The notes under the pieces: generated by a model
Databases searched by the model: none
What the model saw: only the letters and a program-made list of their open reading frames with translations
What the model was told of the DNA's origin: nothing
Source of the DNA: DATCIH01 sp036507955
Lineage (GTDB): Bacteria > Bacillota > Clostridia > Clostridiales > Clostridiaceae
Direction of reading: 5' to 3'
NCBI GenBank assembly: GCA_036507955.1
Contig: DATCIH010000163.1
Span: forward strand, 1 to 5,186
Length of the DNA: 5,186 nt
Program-made: the position numbers and the translations under genes
Shown here: positions 1 through 5,186 of the stretch, piece by piece
Numbering within the stretch: the stretch's first letter is position 1
How the letters are laid out: each line of letters opens with the position of its first letter

Positions 1-8
1 TACTTCAT
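1..8 (-). CDS. Start of a gene running off the left edge
   Basis: Only the first codons, ATG AAG and part of a third, are inside the window. The start is supported by what lies upstream on the minus strand: TAAGGATGTGATG at about 26-14 matches the ideal Gram-positive SD sequence TAAGGAGGTGATC at 11 of 13 positions, and a good promoter sits before it. The other ATG triplets close by (starting at 13 and 16) reach a TGA within four codons. Nothing can be said about the product. Confidence 0.45.
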
Positions 9-32
9 TTCATCATCACATCCTTATATTTG

Positions 33-68
33 ATACCTTATTATACCATAAATACCCAAATATGAGAA
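33..68 (-). promoter_or_regulatory. Sigma-A-type promoter with extended -10
   Basis: On the minus strand a perfect TATAAT (45-40) is preceded by TGG, giving the extended -10 form TGNTATAAT. A TTCTCA hexamer at 68-63 matches TTGACA at 4 of 6 positions with a 17-nt spacer. Transcription would start near 33 and feed the gene beginning at position 8. The promoter lies past the hairpin at 80-115, so the left gene looks independently transcribed. Confidence 0.6.
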
Positions 69-79
69 GTGTTAAATCA

Positions 80-115
80 AAGAAAAAGCAGGTTTTTTTA
101 TACCTGCTTTTTCTT
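80..115. terminator. Bidirectional Rho-independent terminator
   Basis: A perfect 14-bp inverted repeat (AAGAAAAAGCAGGT at 80-93, ACCTGCTTTTTCTT at 102-115) encloses an 8-nt loop. The GC-rich part of the stem is followed by a T-run on either strand, so it can act both ways. On the minus strand it lies about 80 nt past the stop of the PepSY-like gene and probably ends that transcript. Positions 116-195 contain nothing else I recognise. Confidence 0.75.
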
Positions 116-195
116 CATGTACCCAAAGTTCAGAAATAACCCAAGGATCCACTAACAGATTGTTTTTTATGCTAAGCACGTATACACTTTAAAAC

Positions 196-750
196 CTATT
201 TTTTAGATAAAGAACTTGTATGAGATATAACTGAAATTTCTTTTCCATTATTTGCATCTAAAAAAACGTTAATATCAGCATACACAGATTTATTTTTATT
301 ACCACTTAATTTAGGACCTTGTTTCTCAATATTAACACCATAAAAAGTTACAACCCATGTTGGATAATTGTCTAACACAATATCAGAATCTGGTAACTTC
401 TTCATATCATTTCTAGTATACCTAGTTAAAACAGCTGAAAATTTTTCAGATTCATTTACAATTTGAGAACCTACTATTTCTTTTGCTTTTTCAATAGCCG
501 ATTGTTTGTCTATAATAGATACAGCATTTTCTTCAAATTCTTTAAAATCCATGTTATGTTCTTTTAGAACTGTATTTTTCTGCAAATAATTGACTGTATT
601 TATATCTTCATTGTCTTGACTTGTTTCGTTGTTAACTTGTTCATATGATGTTTCTTCTGTTTTATTGTTATTATCAAAACCAAAAATACTAAAAGTTAAG
701 ATAGACATTAAAACGCAAACAACCAGTAAAACAATACCTACTTTTTTCAC
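196..750 (-). CDS. Membrane-anchored exported protein, PepSY-like
   Basis: The protein has 184 residues from the GTG at 750. The N-terminus MKKVGIVLLVVCVLMSILTF is a short basic segment plus a hydrophobic stretch (about residues 5-25), so it is a signal anchor or uncleaved signal peptide. There is no convincing lipobox. Residues about 30-60 are an Asn/Glu-rich polar linker. The C-terminal half has the PepSY-type layout: a helix with AIEKAKEIVG, a strand with PTWVVTFYGV, and a closing strand VFLDANNGKEISV. PepSY-like domains are often linked to control of extracellular peptidases, but no target is visible. GTG at 750 is chosen because GGAG at 763-760 lies 9 nt upstream; the in-frame GTG at 765 lacks an SD and the ATG at 759 touches it. 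The gene follows the broken secreted-protein gene by 73 nt and may share its transcript. Confidence 0.75.
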   Translation of the reverse strand: MKKVGIVLLVVCVLMSILTFSIFGFDNNNKTEETSYEQVNNETSQDNEDINTVNYLQKNTVLKEHNMDFKEFEENAVSIIDKQSAIEKAKEIVGSQIVNESEKFSAVLTRYTRNDMKKLPDSDIVLDNYPTWVVTFYGVNIEKQGPKLSGNKNKSVYADINVFLDANNGKEISVISHTSSLSKK

Positions 751-765
751 AATAATCATCTCCAC
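751..765 (-). promoter_or_regulatory. SD that selects the GTG start at 750
   Basis: The minus strand reads GTGGAGATGATT before TTGTGAAAAAA. GGAGATGAT matches the ideal GGAGGTGAT at 8 of 9 positions. It is correctly spaced only for GTG at 750, not for the upstream in-frame GTG (765) or ATG (759). Confidence 0.65.
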
Positions 766-823
766 TTTTTAAATTTTGGAAAACTTAATATGTAATATTA
801 GACGTCTATATCTTAAAAATGTT

Positions 824-1476
824 CTAATTCCTCGAATCCCATACTTCCCAATTACTAGATCCACTACTAGATATATTATTTCTCATAGTACTCAAATCAC
901 CATAGCCTTGTCCTAAATCGCCCATATTTGTACAGGCAGTGGAGACCCTGATGTGTTTTTATACTGAGCTGCACCAAATGATACAGGATTAGTTATTGTT
1001 CCAGGACATAAATCCGCTGTATCATGTGTTTCTGCACTAAGTTCTATACCAGTGCGAGAAAAAGGAATTGTAGTAAGCAAAACAGTTGCATAAGAAATAT
1101 CATTAATTACAAAATACATATTTGTAGAGTCACAACCAACCTTAAAGTTATTATTACTTCCGGAAGTAGCGGAACCGAATTCTTCTCGATACCAAGCTGA
1201 TGTTGGAGCATAATCATATTCATAGAAATATTTTGGGTTTGTATAACCAGCTACTTTTCTGTACCCTACTTGAGCATAACTATCATCACCCTGTGTCATA
1301 GCCCAAGCTGAACAACCTACAGTTTCGGGTGGATTTTGAGTTTCGATAGTTACAGAAGCACCATTGTTGGATATAGTTTTCCACCCTCCATTTCAATAAG
1401 AAACAGCCAAAACTTGAGAATTAAGCAAAAAACACAAACAAAAAGCGATACAAGTGCCACTAAGAATTTTTTTCAT
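824..1476 (-). pseudogene. Secreted protein gene with nonsense codon and frameshift
   Basis: A gene start is clear at ATG 1476: AAAGGAGATGATG lies upstream, with AAGGAG (1492-1487) 10 nt from the ATG. The first 24 codons encode a signal peptide (MKKILS, a hydrophobic core, then VLA with likely cleavage after Ala24). Codon 28 is TGA (1395-1393), in the context SY-stop-NGGW, where TGG Trp would fit. The same frame then runs through CSAWAMTQG, YAQVGYRK and YFYEYDY to a TAG at 915-913. A second frame takes over near there, reading TACTNMGDLGQGYGDLS and ending EVWDSRN at TAG 826-824, so one base seems lost at about 941-943 (limits about 915-963). Repaired, the product would be about 217 residues. 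I do not recognise the family securely; the Tyr/Trp-rich, beta-strand-like composition resembles secreted beta-sandwich proteins. The ATG at 1299 has no SD, so I do not call a separate downstream gene. Sequencing error could mimic either lesion. Confidence 0.7.
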
Positions 1477-1573
1477 TACACATCATCTCCTTTGTAAATT
1501 TTATATTATGATTGCATCCCAATTAGGGGTATGGCAATGATTCGTGTAAAAAACTATAGCAGGAGTAAAATTC

Positions 1574-1753
1574 TTACATTTGTTTATATATAACATTAAT
1601 ATCAAATTTTAATTGTGGGTGTTTTTGCCTATCCCCTCGAAAAGGTGAATTAAGAAAAACTACTCCTTCGGGAGTTCTGGTACACCCTAGTCTCTTTTTA
1701 TTTATTCCTACTAGAGCCTTTTTGAATTTGTCTGGCGCCCTTATCCGTAACAT
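1574..1753 (-). CDS. Possible 59-residue basic protein (doubtful)
   Basis: ATG at 1753 is preceded by AAAGAGGTGG, with GAGGTG (1767-1762) 8 nt upstream, a respectable SD. The frame runs 59 codons to TAA at 1576-1574. The product starts MLRIRAPDKFKKALVGINKK, contains LGCTRTPEGVVFLN and ends VIYKQM. It is strongly basic, has no signal peptide or membrane segment, and I recognise no family. Against coding: the frame uses CGG, GCG, AGG, CGA and CCC codons that are scarce in the neighbours, and its 5' two thirds coincide with a region dense in inverted repeats that looks selected as RNA. The SD itself is one arm of a proposed helix. It may be a genuine small gene, a regulatory leader ORF, or a chance frame in a structured RNA. 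Confidence 0.3.
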   Translation of the reverse strand: MLRIRAPDKFKKALVGINKKRLGCTRTPEGVVFLNSPFRGDRQKHPQLKFDINVIYKQM

Positions 1754-1812
1754 CGCTTGTCCACCTCTTTTTATAAAACAAAATTTTGAGGGAGTAGTTT
1801 TTTATCCCTCTG
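1617..1812 (-). ncRNA. Candidate structured RNA or leader element
   Basis: This island is richer in GC than its AT-rich surroundings and holds several complementary segments. (1) AAAAACTACTCC 1655-1666 with GGAGTAGTTTTT 1791-1802, 12 perfect pairs. (2) A small hairpin 1662-1675, ACTCC/GGAGT with a 4-nt loop. (3) A hairpin 1788-1810, GAGGGA/TCCCTC. (4) CUCUAGU 1716-1710 with ACUAGGG 1691-1685. (5) AAGAGGUG 1769-1762 with CACCUUUU 1647-1640, which crosses helix 1 as a pseudoknot would. (6) GGGUGU 1687-1682 with ACACCC 1622-1617. Helices 4 and 5 each contain a pair that is G.U on the minus strand but A.C on the plus strand, so the minus strand is the likelier RNA. Some pairings exclude one another, as in switches. 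The next gene in that direction is the broken secreted-protein gene, about 140 nt on. I cannot match it to a known RNA family. A short mobile element with terminal inverted repeats is an alternative. Confidence 0.42.
1655..1802. repeat. 12-bp perfect inverted repeat, 148-bp span
   Basis: AAAAACTACTCC at 1655-1666 is the exact reverse complement of GGAGTAGTTTTT at 1791-1802. The ends could be the closing helix of a structured RNA or the terminal repeats of a small miniature-transposon-like element. I see no matching target-site duplication: the flanks are TTAAG on the left and TATCC on the right. Confidence 0.7.
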
Positions 1813-2102
1813 CTATATATGATAAATAGAATCATTTATATATTAATAGTATAGCGCAGGTCAGTTACAACCTCGTTATATTAACATTGTTTTTATGTAA
1901 AATTCTAGGACATTAATTCGATACTATAGTAATAAACAAAAGAAACAAGACCGGATACTTAAACCAATATATATTTTAAGTTTTAATTAACGGGTATCTA
2001 CTCAATCCTTTGATTGACTTTTTCATTATATAATTTCCATATATTATTTAAAATAGTTCATTATTCTTATTTTTAATAGGTATACATAATTATGAATTAT
2101 TG
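1811..2102. other. AT-rich intergenic stretch without a gene
   Basis: About 290 bases with stops in all frames and no SD-preceded frame worth calling. It contains an imperfect AT palindrome around 1813-1842 (TATATATGAT against ATCATTTATATA), a short hairpin at 2002-2017 (TCAATC/GATTGA) followed on the plus strand by CTTTTT, a 7-bp inverted repeat at 1957-1963 and 1975-1981, and a 10-bp palindrome CATAATTATG at 2085-2094. A weak minus-strand promoter candidate (TTGTAA 1870-1865, 16 nt, TATTAA 1848-1843) could drive the structured island. I see no convincing GC-rich terminator after the gene ending at 2103. Confidence 0.4.
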
Positions 2103-2678
2103 TTAAAAGTAGGGTATTGGAGAAAACTCTAGCATTTTTAATAATACTTCGATATCACCTTTAAAGGTATAGAAGAATGGTCTGAATTTTTTATCTAATA
2201 CCAGTAAAAATGGATCACCTTGTTCTGGGAGTAAAATAAAAACTTCATCTATCGAATCTATGTTATAGTCATTAAACAAGTGAGTTTGTACTTTCACAGT
2301 GGGATTTAATGGAATTCTGATTATGTAACCTTTATCCGGGAATGCTTTAACTTTAACATATATACCTGAAACCCCATCAAGATAACTAATAGCCGCTTTT
2401 TGTATTGAGGTATTGGGGTCAGCTTTTTTTATCACTTCACCTTTAGAGATATCAAAGATTTCAATAACATTGCTTATATTATCAGCTGTCTGTGATGAAG
2501 TCACAAAAGTTACTAGACCGCTTTCTTTAACTTGCTCTGATATACAAACCAGAGCCTCATATTTGTTAGTGAGATCTACCTTTTGAAAGTAACTGCAAAT
2601 ATTAAAGCCGAGAGAGAAGATTAAAACAACGGCTAAAGTAATTTTCACCAATTTTTTATTTATTCTAATTAACACCAT
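2103..2678 (-). CDS. Small membrane-anchored exported protein, unknown function
   Basis: The 191-residue product starts MVLIRINKKLVKITLAVVL: basic residues, then one hydrophobic segment (about 12-30), giving a single-pass protein with its bulk outside the membrane. The Cys after the segment (GFNICSY) is not in a good lipobox. The outer part alternates short strands and ends with an acidic/hydrophobic block, IDEVFILLPEQGDPFLLVLD, then RPFFYTFKGDIEVLLKMLEF. I do not recognise a named domain. The ATG at 2678 is chosen because AGAGGTG (2693-2687) sits 8 nt upstream; the frame stays open back to 2792 but has no SD there and the extra 38 residues would precede the anchor awkwardly. It lies 124 bp after the MBL-fold gene on the same strand with no terminator between, so co-transcription is plausible, and a role linked to that enzyme is only a guess. 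Confidence 0.65.
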   Translation of the reverse strand: MVLIRINKKLVKITLAVVLIFSLGFNICSYFQKVDLTNKYEALVCISEQVKESGLVTFVTSSQTADNISNVIEIFDISKGEVIKKADPNTSIQKAAISYLDGVSGIYVKVKAFPDKGYIIRIPLNPTVKVQTHLFNDYNIDSIDEVFILLPEQGDPFLLVLDKKFRPFFYTFKGDIEVLLKMLEFSPIPYF

Positions 2679-2686
2679 ACTCAAAA

Positions 2687-2693
2687 CACCTCT
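2687..2693 (-). promoter_or_regulatory. SD that selects the ATG at 2678
   Basis: AGAGGTG on the minus strand, 8 nt before ATG 2678. It decides against the longer in-frame start at 2792, which has no SD. Confidence 0.65.
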
Positions 2694-2705
2694 ATAAATG
2701 TTTAT

Positions 2706-2729
2706 GGTAATGAGATGAAAAGTATTACC
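2706..2729 (-). repeat. 6-bp inverted repeat in the leader of the 2103-2678 gene
   Basis: GGTAAT (2706-2711) and ATTACC (2724-2729) are exact complements separated by 12 nt, 28 nt upstream of the start codon. It could be an operator or a small leader hairpin; at six pairs chance is not excluded. Confidence 0.25.
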
Positions 2730-2802
2730 TTTCAAATTTAGTGGTTTATCCCAATTATTTGTGTAGCTAGGAGTTTTACTAATTACATGCAAACAAGATC
2801 AT

Positions 2803-3555
2803 TTAAAAACTCAATACTTCTCCATCTTCAGGAATGATTACAGTATTGGTAATATTATTGGAACTAATATAATATTTTAAGTCTTTTCTTGATAACCTGC
2901 AATGATTCCACGATTCCATGTGTACTGCAACAACTTGTATATTGGGATATCTATGGCATAATTCATGTATATCCTCAGTTGCCATAGTAATTGGCTTTCC
3001 ATATTTAAATTGTGCGCCACCACAATTACAGACAACTATTCCAGGTTTAAACTTTTCTGTAGATTTTTCAACTTCTTTACACCATACTGTATCCCCCGCA
3101 ATATAGACAGTAGGTTCTCCTTTGGACGAAATAACAAAACCAGATACAGGTGACATTTTCATAGCAATTACACCGTGACCATGCCTCCCGTTGGTACGAT
3201 TAAAAGTTATATCATTCCAAATATAAGTGGTATTAATAGGATGTACATCAGTAAATCCATAGGATTGCAATTTTATTTCATCCTCAGGCTGACAGAATAT
3301 AGGAATATTTCTTGAAAGTAATTTTGTTGCTGTGTCGTCAAAGTGGTCGCTATGAGTATGAGTAACAAGGACAGCATCACAGTTAGTAATAGTATCAATA
3401 TCTATAGGCAATTCAACCAATGGGTTGTAATTTTGGTTTGGTACATCCTGAATAGGTGGCATAGAGCCTGCTTCACTTAACATAGGATCTACAAGTATTC
3501 TTTTATTATTTATAGATATTATTAAGGTAGCATGACGAATCAATTGAATCTTCAA
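2803..3555 (-). CDS. MBL-fold metal-dependent hydrolase (UlaG-like)
   Basis: The 250-residue protein has the metallo-beta-lactamase fold signature in order: an N-terminal strand with RHAT and ILVDP (about 7-24), the metal-binding motif HTHSDH (66-71), GRHGHG (about 123-128), the metal-bridging Asp in YIAGDT (Asp155), and a late VHMESWNHC (His212, His218). This is the layout and length of soluble UlaG-like hydrolases (COG2220 type), which bind two metal ions and cleave ester, lactone or phosphodiester-type bonds. The substrate of this branch is not known to me. There is no signal peptide, so it should be cytoplasmic. The start is TTG at 3555, with AGGAGGG (3569-3563) 7 nt upstream; the product then begins MKIQLIRHATL as expected for the family. 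It is divergent from an Lrp/AsnC-type regulator, which may sense its substrate or product, and precedes a small exported protein gene. Confidence 0.88.
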   Translation of the reverse strand: MKIQLIRHATLIISINNKRILVDPMLSEAGSMPPIQDVPNQNYNPLVELPIDIDTITNCDAVLVTHTHSDHFDDTATKLLSRNIPIFCQPEDEIKLQSYGFTDVHPINTTYIWNDITFNRTNGRHGHGVIAMKMSPVSGFVISSKGEPTVYIAGDTVWCKEVEKSTEKFKPGIVVCNCGGAQFKYGKPITMATEDIHELCHRYPNIQVVAVHMESWNHCRLSRKDLKYYISSNNITNTVIIPEDGEVLSF

Positions 3556-3562
3556 TGTTTAT

Positions 3563-3569
3563 CCCTCCT
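3563..3569 (-). promoter_or_regulatory. Strong SD for a TTG start
   Basis: AGGAGGG on the minus strand lies 7 nt before TTG 3555. No nearby in-frame ATG fits the family's N-terminus, so the strong SD probably offsets the weak start codon. Confidence 0.75.
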
Positions 3570-3570
3570 G

Positions 3571-3598
3571 TTGTTTTTTTATATATTTATTATATAAT
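3571..3598. promoter_or_regulatory. Divergent promoter region between hydrolase and regulator
   Basis: TATAAT occurs on both strands in overlap: plus strand 3593-3598, minus strand 3594-3589. For the regulator, TTGTTT (3571-3576) lies 16 nt upstream of the plus box. For the hydrolase no good -35 hexamer is visible behind the minus box, which suggests an activator or weak promoter. The 110-bp gap is the likely site for Lrp-type binding. A short repeat ATGA-TTCCG-TCAT lies at 3635-3647 in the regulator's leader. Confidence 0.5.
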
Positions 3599-3665
3599 GG
3601 AAATTACTTGATTAGAGAAAATAAAAGAGTAAAAATGATTCCGTCATGAAAGGATTTTATTAATT

Positions 3666-4091
3666 ATGCTTGATCAAACAGATATACACATTTTAAATCT
3701 TCTTACAAAAAATTCACGGATGCAGTGGCAGGAAATTGGCGAAGAAGTTCATTTAACTGGACAGGCAGTGAGAAACCGAATAATTAAAATGGAAAAGTTA
3801 GGCGTTATTCAAGGATATACTATAAAAATTAATCCTGTAGTAATTGGTAAAGAATTAACTGCTTTTATAACTATTTTTATGAAAACAACTGACCATTTAG
3901 CATTTAAAACATATGTACAGAATAATTCACTAATAACTGAAGCCCACAGAATAAGTGGAGATGGATGCTATATGTTAAAAATAGCTGCTTCGACTCAGAC
4001 AGAAATTGTAGAACTGTTAGATGGAATTTTAAAATATGGGAATTATCAATTAAATTTAGCAATAGAAAATATCAAGTCTATAGTTGTTTAG
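3666..4091 (+). CDS. Lrp/AsnC family transcriptional regulator
   Basis: The 141-residue product has the full Lrp/AsnC length and two-domain layout. Residues 1-55 form the helix-turn-helix: LDQTDIHILNLLTKNSR, then IGEEVHLTGQAVRNRIIKME with the recognition helix around TGQAVRNRI, then LGVIQGYTIKINP leading out of it. Residues about 60-141 form the ligand-binding RAM domain: an ITIFMK strand, then ISGDGCYMLKIAA matching the usual G-D-x-D-Y-x-L turn, and a C-terminal strand. Such proteins form dimers to octamers and respond to amino acids or related small molecules. AAAGGA (3649-3654) lies 11 nt before the ATG; the two earlier ATGs are out of frame. The gene points away from the MBL-fold gene, the usual arrangement for a regulator controlling itself and its divergent neighbour. 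The ligand cannot be read from the sequence. Confidence 0.9.
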   Translation: MLDQTDIHILNLLTKNSRMQWQEIGEEVHLTGQAVRNRIIKMEKLGVIQGYTIKINPVVIGKELTAFITIFMKTTDHLAFKTYVQNNSLITEAHRISGDGCYMLKIAASTQTEIVELLDGILKYGNYQLNLAIENIKSIVV

Positions 4092-4140
4092 GCATTCCAT
4101 CTACTTATCTTTGTTTCATATCCTGTTGCAAGGTTTAGAG

Positions 4141-4185
4141 AAAAATGCAGTTTGTATAATTTGTTTTTCCGCATTATACATTTTT
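4141..4185. terminator. Shared terminator between convergent genes
   Basis: TGTATAAT (4153-4160) pairs perfectly with ATTATACA (4173-4180) around a 12-nt loop. Outside it, AAAAA at 4141-4145 and TTTTT at 4181-4185 provide a T-run on each strand. It lies 50 nt past the Lrp-type gene and 26 nt past the GH1 gene, so it can end both. The stem is AT-rich, so strength is uncertain. Confidence 0.55.
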
Positions 4186-4210
4186 ACTTATAAATTATTT
4201 TATCCTAATG

Positions 4211-5186
4211 CTAAGAAAATAAACTCCTTATCATTTCCTCAGTTAATCCCTTTTCCTTACATATCTGTGCATATAATTCCGCACTTTGTCTGGGTATCCT
4301 TTCCTGTGTACGGAAATCGCACTCATATAAACCAAATTTTGCGGATTCGCCCTCAAGCCACTCAAAGTTATCCATCAGAGTCCAATGATAGTACCTATCT
4401 ACCTGTATTCCCTCATTTATGGCTTTAGCAATGTAAGCAAGATGGTTAACAATATACTCGGGCCTTCTATTGTCATATTTATCACTGATTCCATTTTCAG
4501 TTATATAAATCGGTAGTTTATATTTACTATAATACTTCTTGCATAGCATATAAATTCCTTCAGGATATATATCCCAGCCAAGGTCCGTCTTCTGCAAATC
4601 CTTATCCTTGACTAATTTATGAAAGTAGTTTAAAGGATCAAATGCAAATTCAACGATATTCCTTGTATAATAATTAATTCCAAGAAAGTCTACATATCGT
4701 CCCTTTTTATATTCGTAATCCTTTCGTAAAAGAGGGAACATTAACCTGCCAGTGGTCATTCCGACCATAAATAATTCATTGAATATATAATCAAGAGCAT
4801 TGGCAATTATTTTTCCAGTATGACTTATTCCTTCAAAAATACGTATATGTATTGCAGCTCCCACCATCGTTTTACCTTTAAAATTTTTATCATCCCTGAT
4901 GGTATGTATCATTTTATAAAGCTTCACATGTGTTTTAATAATCTCTGCCTTAACTTTAGATGATTCAAGCACGTTCTTTGATCCTGGCGGAAAACTTCCC
5001 AGGTCATAACCAAAAGTTGTATACACATTAGGCTCATTGAACGTTATCCATTCACAAACCAAATCACCAAGGTTTTCAACAACATACCTGGCATATTCAA
5101 CAAATAGTTCAGAATTTTTAGGCTTCTTCCACCCACCCATGTTTTGAAACCACTGAGGTTCAGAAAAATGGTGTAATGTAATTAGT
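4211..5186 (-). CDS. Glycoside hydrolase family 1 beta-glycosidase, N-terminus cut off
   Basis: The frame is open to the right edge, so the true start is outside. The visible part has 324 residues; GH1 enzymes usually have 410-480, so roughly 100 are missing. GH1 landmarks appear in order: TLHHFSEPQWF at the edge, the acid/base glutamate in TFNEPNVY (about residue 51 of the visible part), FLGINYYTRN, the nucleophile in YITENGISD (about residue 230), and the sugar-binding block YYHWTLMDNFEW followed by FGLYECDF. These retaining enzymes hydrolyse beta-glucosides or beta-galactosides. NFEW, rather than the S-x-K-x-Y-type phosphate pocket of 6-phospho-beta-glucosidases, suggests unphosphorylated substrates, though that is an inference. 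There is no evidence on export, as the N-terminus is absent. It converges with the Lrp-type gene; I see no functional link between them. No transporter or PTS gene is in view to narrow the substrate. Confidence 0.93.
   Translation of the reverse strand, partial: LITLHHFSEPQWFQNMGGWKKPKNSELFVEYARYVVENLGDLVCEWITFNEPNVYTTFGYDLGSFPPGSKNVLESSKVKAEIIKTHVKLYKMIHTIRDDKNFKGKTMVGAAIHIRIFEGISHTGKIIANALDYIFNELFMVGMTTGRLMFPLLRKDYEYKKGRYVDFLGINYYTRNIVEFAFDPLNYFHKLVKDKDLQKTDLGWDIYPEGIYMLCKKYYSKYKLPIYITENGISDKYDNRRPEYIVNHLAYIAKAINEGIQVDRYYHWTLMDNFEWLEGESAKFGLYECDFRTQERIPRQSAELYAQICKEKGLTEEMIRSLFS

Noticed and set aside
913..1299. Separate 128-codon gene starting at ATG 1299
   Set aside because: No SD precedes this ATG, and the same frame continues upstream through a signal peptide with a strong SD, so it is the middle of the broken gene.
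1682..1691. Similarity of the minus-strand AGGGTGTACC to the T-box AGGGTGGTACC motif
   Set aside because: The match is broken by a missing base, and there is no specifier stem, downstream terminator or aminoacyl-tRNA synthetase/amino acid gene to support a T-box.
1730..1745. Minus-strand GGGCGCCAGAC resembling a group II intron 5' end (GUGCGCCAG)
   Set aside because: The second base differs, and there is no domain V, no 3' end and no intron-encoded reverse transcriptase in the window.
1976..2026. 16-codon frame on the minus strand (MKKSIKGLSRYPLIKT)
   Set aside because: It looks a little like a small peptide, but the upstream GGAA is a weak SD and such a short basic frame is expected by chance in AT-rich DNA.
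2002..2026. Plus-strand hairpin TCAATC/GATTGA followed by CTTTTT as a terminator
   Set aside because: The stem has only six mostly AT pairs and no plus-strand gene lies upstream for it to terminate.
2679..2792. N-terminal extension of the 2103-2678 gene
   Set aside because: The frame is open, but the ATG at 2792 has no SD, while the internal ATG at 2678 has a good one directly before the membrane anchor.
2918..3153. Two overlapping open frames of about 62 codons on the plus strand
   Set aside because: They lie antisense within the MBL-fold gene, have no SD, and resemble no protein; they are by-products of the real coding strand.
4084..4428. Open frame of 114 codons on the plus strand starting with TTG
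   Set aside because: It overlaps the end of the Lrp-type gene, crosses the shared terminator, and runs antisense to the well-supported GH1 3' end, with no SD.

Overview
The window is low-G+C, AT-rich DNA. It has strong Gram-positive Shine-Dalgarno (SD) sites of the AAGGAGGTGAT type, GTG and TTG starts as well as ATG, and AT-rich promoters. This points to a Clostridium-like Firmicute; the species cannot be fixed from sequence alone. TGG encodes Trp in the intact genes, so TGA should be a stop here.

Left part (1-1500), all minus strand. A promoter and SD lead into a gene whose first 8 bases lie at the left edge. A perfect 14-bp hairpin at 80-115 separates it from a membrane-anchored, exported PepSY-like protein (196-750). 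Upstream of that lies a secreted-protein gene (824-1476) that appears broken twice: an in-frame TGA three codons after the predicted signal-peptide cleavage site, and a 1-nt frameshift near the 3' end. Joining the frames gives about 217 codons.

Centre (1500-2102), no clear protein gene. At 1617-1812 sits a compact, more GC-rich island with several interlocking inverted repeats. Two of the helices are complete only when the minus strand is the RNA, because G.U pairs become A.C on the other strand. It is a candidate structured RNA or leader. A 59-codon frame with a good SD overlaps it, so a small protein remains possible. The rest, to 2102, is AT-rich with no gene I can support.

Right part (2103-5186). 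A small membrane-anchored protein of unknown function (2103-2678) lies downstream of a metallo-beta-lactamase-fold hydrolase (2803-3555, TTG start), possibly in one operon. The hydrolase is divergent from an Lrp/AsnC-type regulator (3666-4091, plus strand), with 110 bp between them containing TATAAT boxes on both strands; local control by the regulator is likely but inferred. The regulator converges on the 3' end of a GH1 beta-glycosidase (4211-5186), whose N-terminus lies beyond the right edge. An AT-rich hairpin at 4141-4185 probably terminates both.

I see no tRNA, rRNA, CRISPR array, transposase or phage gene. The features most worth a second look are the structured island at 1617-1812 and the doubly damaged secreted-protein gene beside it.
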